This document shows positions 1 to 10,485 of a stretch of DNA of 64,000 bases, piece by piece. The DNA comes from Dasypus novemcinctus. Its lineage: Eukaryota; Chordata; Mammalia; Cingulata; Dasypodidae. The stretch spans positions 181,393,216 through 181,457,215 of the forward strand of contig NC_080673.1 in assembly GCF_030445035.2 (NCBI RefSeq). The letters run 5' to 3'. The notes under the pieces are model-generated. The model saw only the letters and a program-made list of their open reading frames with translations. It was not told the origin of the DNA and searched no databases. Both the position numbers and the translations under genes were made by a program. The first letter of the stretch is position 1. The number at the start of each line of letters is the position of its first letter.

Positions 1-35
1 GCTGGGGGTGAGAAATAAATAAATCTTGAAAAACA
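1..35 (+). mobile_element. 3' tail of a DAS SINE, cut by the window edge
   Basis: The sequence GAGAAATAAATAAATCTTG is the same tail that ends the complete DAS copies near 26.1, 26.8 and 63.3 kb. The body lies upstream of the window. Confidence 0.8.
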
Positions 36-49
36 AAATGGCCTCCCAA

Positions 50-430
50 GATTTTCTGGCCCCTGGTTATTCAATCAAGCCCTAATCTAGGTACTCCTGT
101 AACTGGATTTTGCAGATGCAATTGAAGTCCCAAATCAGTTGCCCTTAAAATACGGAGATTATCCAAATGGGCCTAACCCAGTTCCATGAGCCCTTTAAAA
201 GCAAAGAATTTTCTCCAGCTGGTTACAGAAGAGGAAGTCAGAGAGATTTGAAACGAAACGTGACAAGAGTTCCACACACTGTTGCTGTCTTTAAAGAAGA
301 GGCAGCCTCATGGATGGGGCCTGAGAACAGTCTTCTGGGGCTAAGAGTGAACTCTGGCCAAAAACAAGTTAGAAATCAGTCCTTCACCCCAAGGAACATT
401 GGTGTCTGCAAACAAAACGATCTCTCCCAT
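50..430 (+). mobile_element. Old LTR-like fragment, MaLR/MLT type
   Basis: It has the phrasing of mammalian MaLR-class LTRs: a GATGCAATTGAAGTCC block, a GGGCCTAACCCAGTTCCATG block, CCCTTTAAAAGCAAAGAA, then CAGAAGAGGAAGTCAGAGAG. Both ends are worn and no target duplication is visible. The 107-codon reading frame running through it (167-490) matches no protein I know and looks like chance. The subfamily is uncertain. Confidence 0.5.
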
Positions 431-1210
431 GGTCCTAAGGACATTTTCCCATTTGCCTCAAGGACAAAGTACCATATTATGCCTCCCTAGGACACCCGTG
501 TGGCACAAGAGGGCATCCTGGTTAAAAGTCTGAGGCAGCCACAAGAGTCTCTTTGAAAATACACTTGTTTTCCAAGCCTCAGCACCAATGCACTAAAGAG
601 ATCAGACAGTTTTCAAAATTGAGAAATGCAGGCAAGTCCATTTGTACTTTTATTGACATTACTGACCTTGCCAGAAAAGTACGTTATGTTTTGCTATAAA
701 AATTATCGGAAACTGCAGCTTGCTGAGTGATATTTTATATTACAGTATAGAGCACTCAAAGCCACTCTCTTCGAAGTAGTGCTACTGCTATTGAAAATCT
801 CTAAGTTCTCGATGAGATATTTTTTCCTAGCATCAGGACCACAATGTTAACTGGGGCTCAGTATTAGCAAGTAATTCAGTTTATGGAACCATAATGTGGC
901 ATTGCCTTGACTAAATCACTTCAACAAATACAGAAGCAGTTATGAGTAAGAAAACTAGAAGTAAACTTAAAGTCTTAGGTATCATTTAAAAAATAATCAT
1001 TTCAAAAAGCTCTTGTGCTAATTCTTTTGGAAAGTCTCAAAACAAAAAGAAAATTTAAAAACAAATCAGGATATATACATTTATGCATACATACCTACCC
1101 TTGATATCTACATCATTTTCTTCCATTTTCTTGTCCTAAAACAGACACTTTGAAGTTTAGGATAACTGTTGCACATTTCCCTAATCTCCATCTACTCTAA
1201 AATGGCAGAA
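431..1210. other. Unassigned AT-rich stretch
   Basis: No gene, clear repeat or RNA is recognised. The sequence has short A/T runs and no long reading frame. Confidence 0.5.
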
Positions 1211-1214
1211 TTCC

Positions 1215-1310
1215 TTGTTGGCTGTTATTCATTTATAATTAATTAACCATGTACTCACACATGCTAGGCACAATGCCAGGTGCTAGGGACATAAGAAAAA
1301 GTCCATGAAT
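1215..1310 (-). mobile_element. L2 LINE 3' end fragment
   Basis: Read on the minus strand it carries the L2 tail phrase around 'cctagcac...tgcctgg'. On the plus strand this is CATGCTAGGCACAATGCCAGGTGCTAGGGACATAAG, interrupted by substitutions. It is short and diverged. Confidence 0.5.
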
Positions 1311-1424
1311 TTTAAATAGTGAAGGAAATTAGCCTTTATTAGGACTTCAAGCCTCCCCTTCATCCCTTCCTAAACATGGATTGGAATAAAAAGCAGGATT
1401 GCATCATCTTAAGTGTACAGTTAA

Positions 1425-1640
1425 ACAGCTTGGGGTCAAGTCTTCTCCCTTATCTATTATCTACTTAACCTTGGCCAAGTTACATAGTTCTGTAAACCCC
1501 ACTTTCATCCTGTGTAAAATGGTTGTAATGATAATAATGACTTAAATATTGTGAAGATGAAAGTTGTTTCATGTAACAAGCATTTAGCACAATGCCTGGC
1601 CCATAGAAATCAAGTGATAATTATGATCACCGTCATCATG
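1425..1640 (+). mobile_element. MIR SINE
   Basis: MIR landmarks occur in order: the core phrase AACCTTGGCCAAGTTACAT, then CATCCTGTGTAAAATGG, then GCACAATGCCTGGCCCATAG near the 3' end. The copy is diverged but nearly full length from the core onward. It runs into a (GAT)n repeat, which may have grown from the tail. Confidence 0.85.
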
Positions 1641-1645
1641 ATCAT

Positions 1646-1700
1646 GGTGATGATGAAGATTCTGGCTGATGATGATGATGATGATAATGATGATGATGAT
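1646..1700 (+). repeat. (GAT)n microsatellite
   Basis: About eleven trinucleotides at 1668-1700 are broken by a single AAT, preceded by looser GAT-rich sequence. It produces a run of aspartates in one frame (1551-1751), which is an artefact of the repeat. Confidence 0.95.
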
Positions 1701-1791
1701 AAAAGGCCTTACTGGGCACCTACTAGTGCTAGGAGATATCTTTCCATGTGATGGGTGAAACAGTTAACACACTGGCTTCCATGAGATGCGA

Positions 1792-3780
1792 TTTTTTTTT
1801 AAATCAATTTTATTGATACATATTAATAAATCCTTCCAAAGTATACATAAATGGTTTTTGGTGTAATCATATATTTGTGCATTCATCACTGAAATCATTG
1901 TTAGAGACTTATCTTAGTCCAATAATAATGAAAAACAAAAAACAAACACACAAACAAAATTCATCACCTCTCAATCTCTCTCTGCTTCCCCTGCCATATA
2001 TAGCTGCTATTCTTTTTCCTTCTCTCTAGTATATTTGTATTGATAGTTTGTAAAAAAAGTCTTATATATGCAATATTACCCATATTCATGTTTTACTTGA
2101 GGTTTTACTATCATATACAATATTATGTTACAGTTTTTAGCTTTCCTTTTAGTAATATACATGACCTTAGATGTCCCCTTTCAACTACTGTCATACCCAT
2201 ACAATAGCACTGCTAGTTACAAACACCCTATTATTTAACCATTTCTATTCTTTTCCAAACATTTACAAACAATCTTTATACCAATTCTGTACAGATTAAC
2301 CCTCAGCTTTCCATTCCCTACCCTCCTTCTGTTTTCTGGTGACCTATATTCTAATGATTAACTCCATGAGTTTATACAATATTAGGTTATAATAGCACAA
2401 TCATACAATATTTGTCCTTTTGTGTCTGTCTTGATTCACCCAACATAATGGCCTCCAGGTTCATCCATCTTGATATATGCTTCACAACTTCAATTCTTCT
2501 TATCACTGCATAATATTCCATCGTCTATATATGCCGCAATTTGTTTACCCATTTATCAGTTGATGGACACCTCAGCTGTTTCCAACTTTTGGCAATCATG
2601 AATAATGCCACTATGAACATCAGTGTTCAGATGTCTGTTCATATCTCTGCTCTCAGTTCTTCTGGATATATACCTAGTAATGGTATTAACAGATCACATG
2701 GCAAGTCTATATTCAAATTCCTTAAGAACTGCCAAACAGTCCTCCACAGTGGCTGTGCCATTCCACATGCCCACCAATGGTGATTAAGTGTTCCTATCTC
2801 TCCACATCTTCTCCAACATTTACAGTTTTCTGACTTTTTAATAGCGGCCAGTCTAATAGGTGTGAAATTATATCTTGTTGTAATTTTTATTTGCATTTCC
2901 CTAATTGCTAGAGATGTTGAACATTTTTTCATTTGTTTCATCACCATTTGAATTTCTTCTTTGGACTATTATCTTCTCGAGTCTTCTGCCCATTTTTAAT
3001 CAGGTAGTTTGTCTTTTTATACTGAGTTGTATGATCTCTTTGTATATCGTGGATATTAAACCCTTATGGGATATGTGATTGCCAAATATTTTCTCCCGTT
3101 TATTTGGCTGCCTTTTCACCCTTTTGACAAAGTCCTTTGAGGAGCAAAAGTGTTTAATTTTGAGGAGGTCTCATTTACCTATTTTTTCTTTTGTTGTTTG
3201 TGCTTTGGCCATAAGGTTTAAGAAACTACCATCTACCACAAGAGCCTGAAGATGTTTTCCTACATTGTCTTTTAGGAGTTTTATGGTTGTTCTTTTTAAA
3301 TTTAGGCCCTTAATACATTTTGTGTTAATGTTTGTATAAGGTGTGAGATAGGGGTCTTCTTTCTTTCTTTTGGATATAGCTATCCAGTTCTCCCAACACC
3401 ATTTGTTGAATAGACTGTTCTTGCCCAGCTGGGAGGTGTTGACCACTTTGTCAAAGATCATTTGACTGTAAATGCAAGGGTCTATTCCTGAGTTCTCAAT
3501 TCAGTTCCATAGGTCATTGTGTCTGTCATAGGTCTGCGTCTGTAGCTAACTAATATGCTTTAAAGTCCAGAAGTGAGAGTCCTCCAACTTTGTTCTTCTG
3601 TTTTAAGAACTTTTTGGCTATTCAGGGCCACTTCCCCTTCCAAATAAATTTGATAATTGGCTTTTCCACTTCTGCAAAAAAAGGCTGTTGGGATTTTTAT
3701 TGGGGTTGCATTGAATCTGTAAATCAGTTTGGGTAGAATTTACATCTTAAATTAATTAATCTTCCAATCCATGAACACAG
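1792..3780 (-). mobile_element. L1 LINE, 3' half (3' UTR and ORF2 C-terminus)
   Basis: The element starts with a T9 run (1792-1800), which is the poly(A) tail of a minus-strand insert, followed by a 3' UTR that closely matches the one at 48.07 kb. Further in, the minus strand encodes the C-terminal third of ORF2 in broken frames. At about 3780 the sequence switches to L1 in the opposite orientation. The piece therefore begins near the end of the reverse-transcriptase domain. Stops and frameshifts show it is inactive. Confidence 0.9.
2560..3780 (-). pseudogene. L1 ORF2 C-terminal remnant
   Basis: Fragments recognisable as L1 ORF2p include CSWIGRLINL at about 3750-3780 (the segment following the RT domain), then WENWIAISKRKKEDPYL at about 3400. 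At 2639-2947 there is MKKCSTSLAIREMQIK followed by the zinc-knuckle-like CWRRCGEIGTLNHHWWAC. The latter keeps the full CX3CX7HX4C spacing of the ORF2 C-terminal domain. The pieces lie in different frames separated by stops, so no protein is made. The upstream RT and endonuclease domains are not contiguous with it; an endonuclease piece lies inverted at 4440-5080. Confidence 0.9.
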
Positions 3781-3799
3781 AAGACAGGAAAACAGAAAG

Positions 3800-4380
3800 A
3801 GAAGAGAATGGATAAAACATGACAATGAGAAACATGCAAACACTTGCATTATTGGTATCCCAAAAAGAGAAGAGAATGCAAAAGGGGCAGAAAGAATATT
3901 TGAAAAATAATGACCAAAATCTTCCCAATCCTTATGAAAGACATAACTATCAATATCCAAAAAGGACAATGCACCCTCAACAGAATAAATCTAAATAGAC
4001 CTACCCCAAGTCATCTATTATTCAGAATGATAAATACCAGAGATAATTCTGAAAGTAGCAAGGATTCTGAAAGTAGCAAGAAAAAAGCAAAGCATCAAAT
4101 ACAAAGGAAACTTGATAAGATTAAGTGTCAACCTCTCATCAGAAACCATGGCAGGGAGAAGAAAGTAGTACGGTGTACTTAATGTACTGAAAGAGAAAAA
4201 TGCCAGTCAAGAATTCTGTAACCGGAAAAGCTGTCCTTCAAAAATGAGGGCGAGTTCAAAGTCTTTGCAGACAAACAAAAACCGATAGAATATGTTACCA
4301 AAAGACCATAATTACAAGAGATATTAAAGGGAGTACTGCAGCCTGAAAGGAAAAATAAACAAGTGCAAGGGTTTGGAGAA
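3800..4380 (+). pseudogene. L1 ORF1 remnant (RRM and C-terminal domain)
   Basis: The translation contains FPILMKDITINIQKGQCT, equivalent to the 'FP.L..DI.I.IQE.Q.TP' segment in the RNA-binding domain of L1 ORF1p. The downstream part matches the ORF1p C-terminal domain phrase EYVTKRP.LQEILKGVL, read across stops near 4290-4340. It parallels the ORF1 remnant at 53.9-54.7 kb on the minus strand. Stops and frameshifts interrupt it. Confidence 0.85.
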
Positions 4381-4439
4381 GAGTTTAGAAATGAAGATTA
4401 TTAGGAAGGATAAACTAAGGGTAAGAAGACAGACAAGAG

Positions 4440-5080
4440 AATGATATGACAACAGAGAGCTGAAGGACAAAATGGATGAAGTAAGTAATGCCTTTACAGT
4501 AATAACATTGACTGTCAATGGATTGAATTCCCCAATCAAAGGACATAGACTGATAGAGTGGGAGAATGTATAAAAAAATATGAGCCATCTATATTTTGTC
4601 TATAAGAGACCCATCTCAGATGTAAGGACACAACCAGCTTAAAAGTGAATAGTTGGAAAAAAGATATTCCATGCAAATAGTAACAAAAAAAGAGCCAGAG
4701 TAGTGATACTAATATCAGACAAAATAGATTTTAAATGCAAAATGGTTATAAAGGATGAAGAAGGTCATTATATATTACTAAAAGTGGTAATTCAGCAAGA
4801 AGAAATAACTATACTAAATATTTATGCACCTACCCTGAGTGCCCCAAAATATATGAGGCATACACTGGCAAAACTGAAGGGAGAAACAGATGTCTCTACA
4901 ATAATAGTTAGAGACTTCAATACACCACTCCCAGTATTACATAGAATATCTTAAAGGAGATAAAGAAACAGAGATCTTGAATAATATGATAAATGAACTC
5001 AACCAAGCCTATCTATAGAGCATTGTACTGTAAAACAACAGGATATACCTTCTGTTCACGAGCTCATGGATCTTTCTTCA
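4440..5080 (+). pseudogene. L1 ORF2 endonuclease-domain remnant
   Basis: The region encodes an AP-endonuclease-like N-terminus of L1 ORF2p. It starts near LTVNGLNSPIK at about 4508, then YKRPISDVRT. The open frame at 4703-4954 contains ISDKIDFKCK, DEEGHYILLK, TILNIYAPT and VRDFNTPL. In active L1s the last motif reads GDFN; here the glycine is arginine. It ends in the segment equivalent to 'PKTTGYTFFSSAHGSF' at 5030-5078. The frame is broken and the RT domain is absent. Confidence 0.88.
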
Positions 5081-6075
5081 AGAAGTATGAACAGCAACCA
5101 ATTTTATACTTACCACATTTTCACTTTTTCATGGACTGTTTCCCCTTGAAAACAGAGAAATCAAGTTTGAGATAATGAGAATGTGGGGAACAATAAGATC
5201 CCCGAGATGGCTAGCGACTATAGGATGGCCCAGTTACTGCCTTCCTGTGTAAGAAGGGCATTTTCATTTCAAAGTTCCCTCTTAAACCAATAGATGCATC
5301 AGTTAAGTCATCTATACCATTTTCTTTCATGGATTTCCTCCCAAATCCTATTATTATTGCAAACAGTCTAAACTGAGCCCAAATTGTAATGCATACCTTT
5401 TGTAACCACATTTAGGGAAATTTCTCCTCTGAAATTTGACTTGCTAACTAATTTGAATGTTTGAAAGTAATAATCAATGCTATACTTGCATTTAGGTTTA
5501 AGTAAATAAGTTTCCTTCCACAAAATTATATATGTTAGGAGGAAACTCTACAATTGACAAGAGTCATGATAATTAACTTTCAGGTTGGTTGTTGTTGTTT
5601 TTCAATGCTGATAACGTAAGATTTTTGTTTGCATTACATTTCTGTTTTTCAGAACAAGACATATCCTCAAATTATCTAAGAATACTAAAATGTGTGCTTC
5701 TGTTTTTATTTCAAAAATAGTTATAATTGATGAAAATAGATTCTTTCTTAATTTTATGGACTATGCAAGATATTAATACAATAAATATGATAATGATATA
5801 TATTTCTCTATTACAAACATTTTTCCAGACTCCACAAGATTTCTCACTGCTTTCAGTTCTAATCACAGTTTGCCTGCTTTGCCAGTCTCTGCATCAGAAT
5901 AATGTTGCATTTGGTATGCTCAAAAGTATCTCTAATCAACACTATTATATTATTTAGTGATTTAGCAAAATAAACCTCCACAAAATATATAAATTGTCCC
6001 TTGAAGTTCATTACAAAAATTAAGGACAAATTCAAAGTAGTAGACATTCAACTAAACGCATTTAACACTTCAAAT
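5081..6075. other. Unassigned AT-rich stretch
   Basis: No recognisable gene or repeat was found. The short reading frames on both strands match nothing known. Confidence 0.5.
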
Positions 6076-6077
6076 TC

Positions 6078-6205
6078 CCAACTAGACTATATATTCTTCA
6101 AGGCCAGTATCTGGACCATATTTGTCTTGTTTCTCTGATTCACCCTTAACATATTGCCATTAACACAACAGGCACTCAGTATATTTTTATTGAATAATTG
6201 ATTGG
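6078..6205 (+). mobile_element. L2 LINE 3' end
   Basis: It contains ACTATATATTCTTCAAGGCC, then TTTGTCTTGTTTCTCTGATTC, then CAGGCACTCAGTATATTTTTATTGAATAATTG. These match the L2 3' end in order. Confidence 0.75.
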
Positions 6206-6620
6206 CAGCAGATTTCCATTTATGTCCCACATTTAGCCTATTGAACACACAGCAGAGAATCAGGACTGAGTCCCAACCTAAGTTGTAGCAAATAACACCC
6301 AAATAGCCCAAGCCTTCAGTCATCTAATGAGATGCATGACTTTCAGCAATTCCTATTCAGTTTTCTGCATACTTGAGAGTATTTTTTCCCTTTTCTTCAC
6401 TGAGCAGGACCATTGATAACACTTTTCTGGACGAATATACTATTGTATTTAAACAAAATGTGCTGGTTCTCAATGGTGCTTTGGTCAAATGTTGAAAAAT
6501 ACAGGAGCACGGGGAGAAAACCCTTTGATTTCCCTACCATTGGAGTACTCAAAATGATTTTAGGCAGCTGGCTACCAAAGCTGCACTGTTTTCCTGCCCT
6601 TTGTTTTATTTTCCCTTGAG
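6206..6620. other. Unassigned stretch
   Basis: No gene or repeat is recognised. The overlapping frames at 6397-6735 (minus) and 6413-6619 (plus) shadow each other and have no family resemblance. Confidence 0.4.
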
Positions 6621-6745
6621 GAACCAGTCCATTCACTGATCCTGCAAACATTCCTGAGGCATCTAATACCAGCCAGGCACTCTGCTGGATGTGAAAGTGA
6701 ATAATAAATACAGTCCCTGACCTCAAATAGCTCATAGTCAGGTAA
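6621..6745 (-). mobile_element. L2 LINE 3' end
   Basis: The plus strand shows CAAACATTCCTGAGGCATCTAATACCAGCCAGGCACTCTGCTGGATG, then CAGTCCCTGACCTCAAATAGCTC (given here in pieces of the usual reverse L2 tail). This is the typical reverse complement of an L2 3' end. Confidence 0.75.
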
Positions 6746-7210
6746 AGAAAATTCTTTCACTGCTTTAAGTATTGCATTAATTTTTGTTATTCCAATTGCC
6801 TCTTAACCTCCACCGGTCCCAGCAGAAGACAATGGAAAACAGGCCTCCAAAGTTAAGAGGTCTGCAATGTTGAGAACTTTTCCAAAGTGATGGGTGGAGG
6901 TATGAGTATAATGGGTGACTAAGAATGTAAGGGAGTCTGGAGGAGAAGGTTCCTGGGTAAGCACTTTTCCATGCGGAGGTTTTGGGAAGACAAAGTAAAA
7001 AGCAATCTGGTGCTAAGGAACAGTGCAGAAAGGACTCCCCTGGTGAGTCTGAGGGGTTGAGAAGGAAGAGCTGCCCTCCCCTGGGAAGCAAGACAGGCCC
7101 TGGCAAAGAGCTGAGAAATGCTGGGCCCCAGGGGAGCTAGGCTAGGCATGTCACATAGCATACAGACTTGGGGAAAGGAAGGCTCTCTTCCAAATTTCTA
7201 GTAACAAGGA
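6746..7210. other. Unassigned stretch, moderately GC-rich
   Basis: Two overlapping minus-strand frames (6777-7106 and 6919-7161) lie here in different phases. Neither resembles a known protein or shows a splice pattern, so I do not call a gene. Confidence 0.4.
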
Positions 7211-8035
7211 TTAATAATTCTGCTAAAAACCTGCAAGTCCTCTTGAATCTGCTTTCTCTCTCCCTAGATCCCTTCATCTTATCAACAACCAAGTCCTGAA
7301 GGTTTTGCTAACTAAATACTTCTCAAAATTGCCCCTCCTCTCTACCCTGACACTGGATCTCTACAGTGGCTTCATTACTCTTCTCCTTACCTTCAGGCTT
7401 TGCCTTCTCAGATGCCCAAAACACTTCCATGCTCCTTAATATGACTTATAAAGCCACTCACAACCTGTCTCTTGCCTAACTCTCCAGCCTCATTTCCTCA
7501 GAACTCTGCCTTGCACTTTATCCTCCAGCGACTCTGAATTTCTCATAGTTCCCAGAAGGCCTCCTGCTGTTTCTCTCCTCCTTGCATCTGTTCATGCTGT
7601 CTCTTAGCCCAGAATGCACTCTACAAAACCCCTGCTCATCCATTGAGAAAAGATAAGGACACTGCCTCCACCTAGGTGACAGACTCATTCTGGTTGGCCC
7701 AGAATGTTCCAGGTTTTAACACTGGAAGTCCTCCATCCTGGGGCTCCCTCAGTCCCTGACATACCAGGACAATTAGTTGTCCTACCTCCTCTTTCTCTAA
7801 ACCTAACTCCAACCCTTGGTCAAGTCAGGTGCCCCTCCTCTGTACCCATGTACTTGAGGGTATTCTGTTACTTACCAATGTAGCATAATTATATACTGTA
7901 CTTATGTATCTTGACCCACTCTTTGACTGTGAGCTCTTTAAAGGCAGGGTCTGTGTTTATTAATTTTCTTCTTTTCTGCATGCCCACATAGCATAGAACC
8001 TAGACCACAAACAAGTGCTTAATAAGAAATGAAGG
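7211..8035 (+). mobile_element. L2 LINE, long 3' fragment
   Basis: Typical L2 order is seen: a C/T-rich block with CTTATAAAGCCACTCACAA, then CCTCATTTCCTCAGAACTC, and the tail GAGCTCTTTAAAGGCAGGG followed by GCATAGAACCTAGACC and AGTGCTTAATAAG. An unrelated piece at roughly 7680-7800 may be a later small insertion. No ORF2 reading frame survives. Confidence 0.8.
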
Positions 8036-8759
8036 AGGGAGAGGGGAAAAGAGGGGACAAAAGAAGCAACAAAACACTACATTTTGTTATAATAAGACAT
8101 GTTATTAAATTCCAGCAGACTGAACATCATAGGACTCTCAGTCACCATATGTATTTTAAAGATCAAATAGCACTTGATTCATTTTTTCCTCCTAAGGAAA
8201 CTTCTTTCTATAACAATACTTGGAAGTAGAGAGCAAGGCACTACCCACTGTTTTTCATACATATATTGGATGGAAATTAAAACCCATTTGTACTGGAAAA
8301 TACCAGCTGCTATTAAAAAAAAAGAAAAAGAAAACTGAAACTTTTTTTAATGCACCAACATTTCAATGTCTTAGCATAATATAGGTCTATATCTGGCTCA
8401 CCCAAGAGTTAAATTTTGAACTCATGTGTTCCTTGTTGACAATCAGTTCTCCTCCCTGTGGTCATTCAGGATCCCAGGCATTTTCTTGGGATCATCTTGT
8501 GATTCTGCCACCCCCTTGAAGTCAGAGTCCTCTAAATTCAAACAGCAAACAGGAGTAGAGCATGGGTGATAGATTGGGGGAATGGGGAGTTGAATGCTGC
8601 TGCACATCAATTCCTTTTCATCCTACTGGCTAAAACACAGCCCCATTGCTATACCTAACTACAAGGGAAGCTGGGAAAGGCAGCCTAGTTGTGTGCGCGC
8701 AAGAAGTGAAAACAGGTTTAGTGAGTGCACGGTCAGTTTCTGCCACACCACTGAAACAA
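8036..8759. other. Unassigned stretch
   Basis: No gene was found. The last 170 bases (TACTGGCTAAAACACAGCCC onward) have the texture of an old interspersed repeat, but I cannot name it. Confidence 0.4.
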
Positions 8760-8860
8760 GGTTACGTACTACTAGCTGGGCAAACTTGGGCAAGTTAGTC
8801 TCTCTCAGACCCAGTTTCCTTACCAATCAAATGGGGATAATAATAGCTCCTATCTCACAG
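8760..8860 (+). mobile_element. MIR SINE, left part (split by a provirus)
   Basis: It contains AGCTGGGCAAACTTGGGCAA, GACCCAGTTTCCTTACC, AATGGGGATAATAATAGC and CTATCTCACAG, then stops abruptly. The expected continuation of the MIR consensus appears 2.3 kb away at 11169. Confidence 0.85.
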
Positions 8861-9130
8861 CTACATTACACTCTCTGAATTCCAAAAAGACATTACAATG
8901 TTTTTAAAAAAAAAACCTTAAATCAGTAACAATGCAAGTACTAAATCATATCATAATCAACTTAAAGAAATACAGTTTGTCTTGGGGCAAAGTTGTGCCT
9001 GCTATAGACCTCTGAAACTTACAAGACAATTTGTCTGTTTCCAATACACAAATGGACAAAGGATAAACATTTTCATTACAATAAGGAGAAATTGGGAGGG
9101 AAACATTAGTCTCAGGCCCTCTACAGTTCA
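8861..9130 (-). mobile_element. Probable continuation of the MaLR provirus internal region
   Basis: It sits between the split MIR halves, so it most likely came in with the provirus at 9131-11168. It has no diagnostic motif, and no 3' LTR is present where one would be expected. Confidence 0.4.
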
Positions 9131-9369
9131 TTAATCATACAGGGCATCCTCCATTTGATTTCAAAGTCTGAGAGTCATTCTTAAAATGATGGTTCCTTCT
9201 CCTTGGTGCCTTATGGGAACCCACCATTTCCACATGCTTGCCCAATAGACATTTTCCTGGCTCCACCCTCATCAAACATATGGGTGTCAACTGAACTTCA
9301 GACTTCACTCTCAAAGAGTGTTAGGGTGACTGGCACACCTTACCCAATCTCTGGGTTAGAGTATTAACC

Positions 9370-9640
9370 CTCCCTAGTACAGTGATGTGAGGATAACATT
9401 CCCCCTAACCTTTGGCATATAGGCTCAACCCTCTCAGAGCAATGATTTGACCACCTGACCTTCCCTAACCTTTGGCATTCAGGCTCAACCTTCTCAGAGT
9501 AACGTGTTGACCACCTGGCCTTCCCTAATCCATGAGGGACAGGTACACTGCTCTCAGACCTGTGAGGTGCTGACCTTAACCACCCTAATCCTTGGGGAAT
9601 GTGCTCCACCCTCTCTGTACCCTGGGGCAACAAAATTTTC
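9370..9640 (-). repeat. Degenerate tandem repeat, unit about 60-67 bp
   Basis: Four successive units read on the minus strand each encode a variant of a 20-22 residue motif: GTERVEHIPQGLG, SESSVPVPHGLG, SEKVEPECQRLG and SERVEPICQRLG. On the plus strand the repeated phrase is CCTAACCTTTGGCAT followed by CTCAACC and CTCAGAG. The units lie inside the MaLR internal region and keep one open frame (9364-9633). Confidence 0.8.
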
Positions 9641-10460
9641 CTAGAACATCAGGCAGGAGTGTCCACCCTCTTCAACCGCTGGGGCAAACTGACCCTCTCT
9701 GTACACAAGGGTGGGTTTCCTCTCTTGGCCCAAGGTGATGTCTTAATTCCAGATCTCAGCTTCCATGGTTTTCCTCTTAAAGCTGTTTCTCTGTCAATCT
9801 CTCCTTTCTATGTCCCTTTTAGTCCAAGCTGACAGTGGTTTTGATCATACAGTTCTTTCAAAAACCTTGTTGGTTTAGCATGCAAGAAGCAGGAGTCCAA
9901 GCCATCAGACAGTAAGACTTTCCCCAAGTCTTTCCGAGATAACTGCATCTTCAATCCTGATTTACAAGTTCCAAGTTTAGTTAAGTCCTCCAATGGGATA
10001 CTTACATCTGAAAGCTTGATTTCCAGAGGCTTGGAATTTCCAGAATTAGTTTCTGTTTCCTTTGTGCCTGACACTTCAGTCCTCAGTATATCTCTCTCAT
10101 CTAGCTATAAGCTACAAGCAGAAGTCAAGCCACATTCTCTAGGTTTACTTTGGATATTTCTTCAGCTAAATGCCCAGGCTTGCCATTTTCAAATTCTGCC
10201 TTCCATAAAACACCAGGAGTTAATCTTGCTAAGTTCTCTCCAACTTTAAAACACAGATCACCTTTCCTCCAGTTTCCAATAATAGTTTCATCATTTATTT
10301 CTAAGTCATCATAAAAAGTCTCTTTAGCATCCATATTGTTATCAACATTCTCTTCAAAGTTATCTAGGCCTTTTCCATCAAGCATTTCACAATTCCTCCA
10401 AAAAAATATCCCTTACCCATTTATAAAACCATTCCAGCATTTTGGTAATTGCAAAAGCAC

Positions 10461-10480
10461 TACCCCACTCCTTGGGACCA
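10461..10480 (-). other. Primer-binding-site-like sequence of the MaLR provirus
   Basis: On the minus strand TGGTCCCAAGGAGTGGGGTA lies five bases past the LTR end. It fits the tRNA-Leu-type primer site (TGGTAYCAGRAGTGGG) used by ERVL/MaLR elements, with some mismatch. Confidence 0.65.
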
Positions 10481-10485
10481 AATTC

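Larger units (their letters stand above)
3781..5080 (+). mobile_element. L1 LINE, inverted 5' segment (ORF1 to ORF2 endonuclease)
   Basis: This block is L1 in the opposite orientation to the adjoining 1792-3780 block. It begins in ORF1, crosses the ORF1/ORF2 boundary and ends in the endonuclease domain of ORF2, next to unique DNA at about 5080. Segment order and orientation fit a single insertion inverted by twin priming. About 1.5 kb of RT-domain sequence is missing between the two blocks, judged against the uninverted L1 at 50.5-53.3 kb. Confidence 0.85.
9131..10485 (-). mobile_element. Internal region of an ERVL-MaLR-type element
   Basis: Read on the minus strand it begins directly after the LTR with a primer-binding-site-like block. 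It then holds gag-remnant sequence resembling MaLR internal regions, including HLAEEISK at about 10150. Two open frames remain, at 10125-10385 (86 codons) and 9808-10074 (88 codons). A third, at 9364-9633, is built of degenerate tandem repeats. No pol domain is seen, as usual for MaLR. This is an old endogenous copy with no sign of function. Confidence 0.75.

Noticed and set aside
1551-1751. A 66-codon frame with an acidic aspartate run
   Set aside because: The run is the (GAT)n microsatellite next to a MIR.
9364-9633. A host gene with repeats
   Set aside because: It sits in the interior of a MaLR-type provirus directly continuous with the LTR and primer site.
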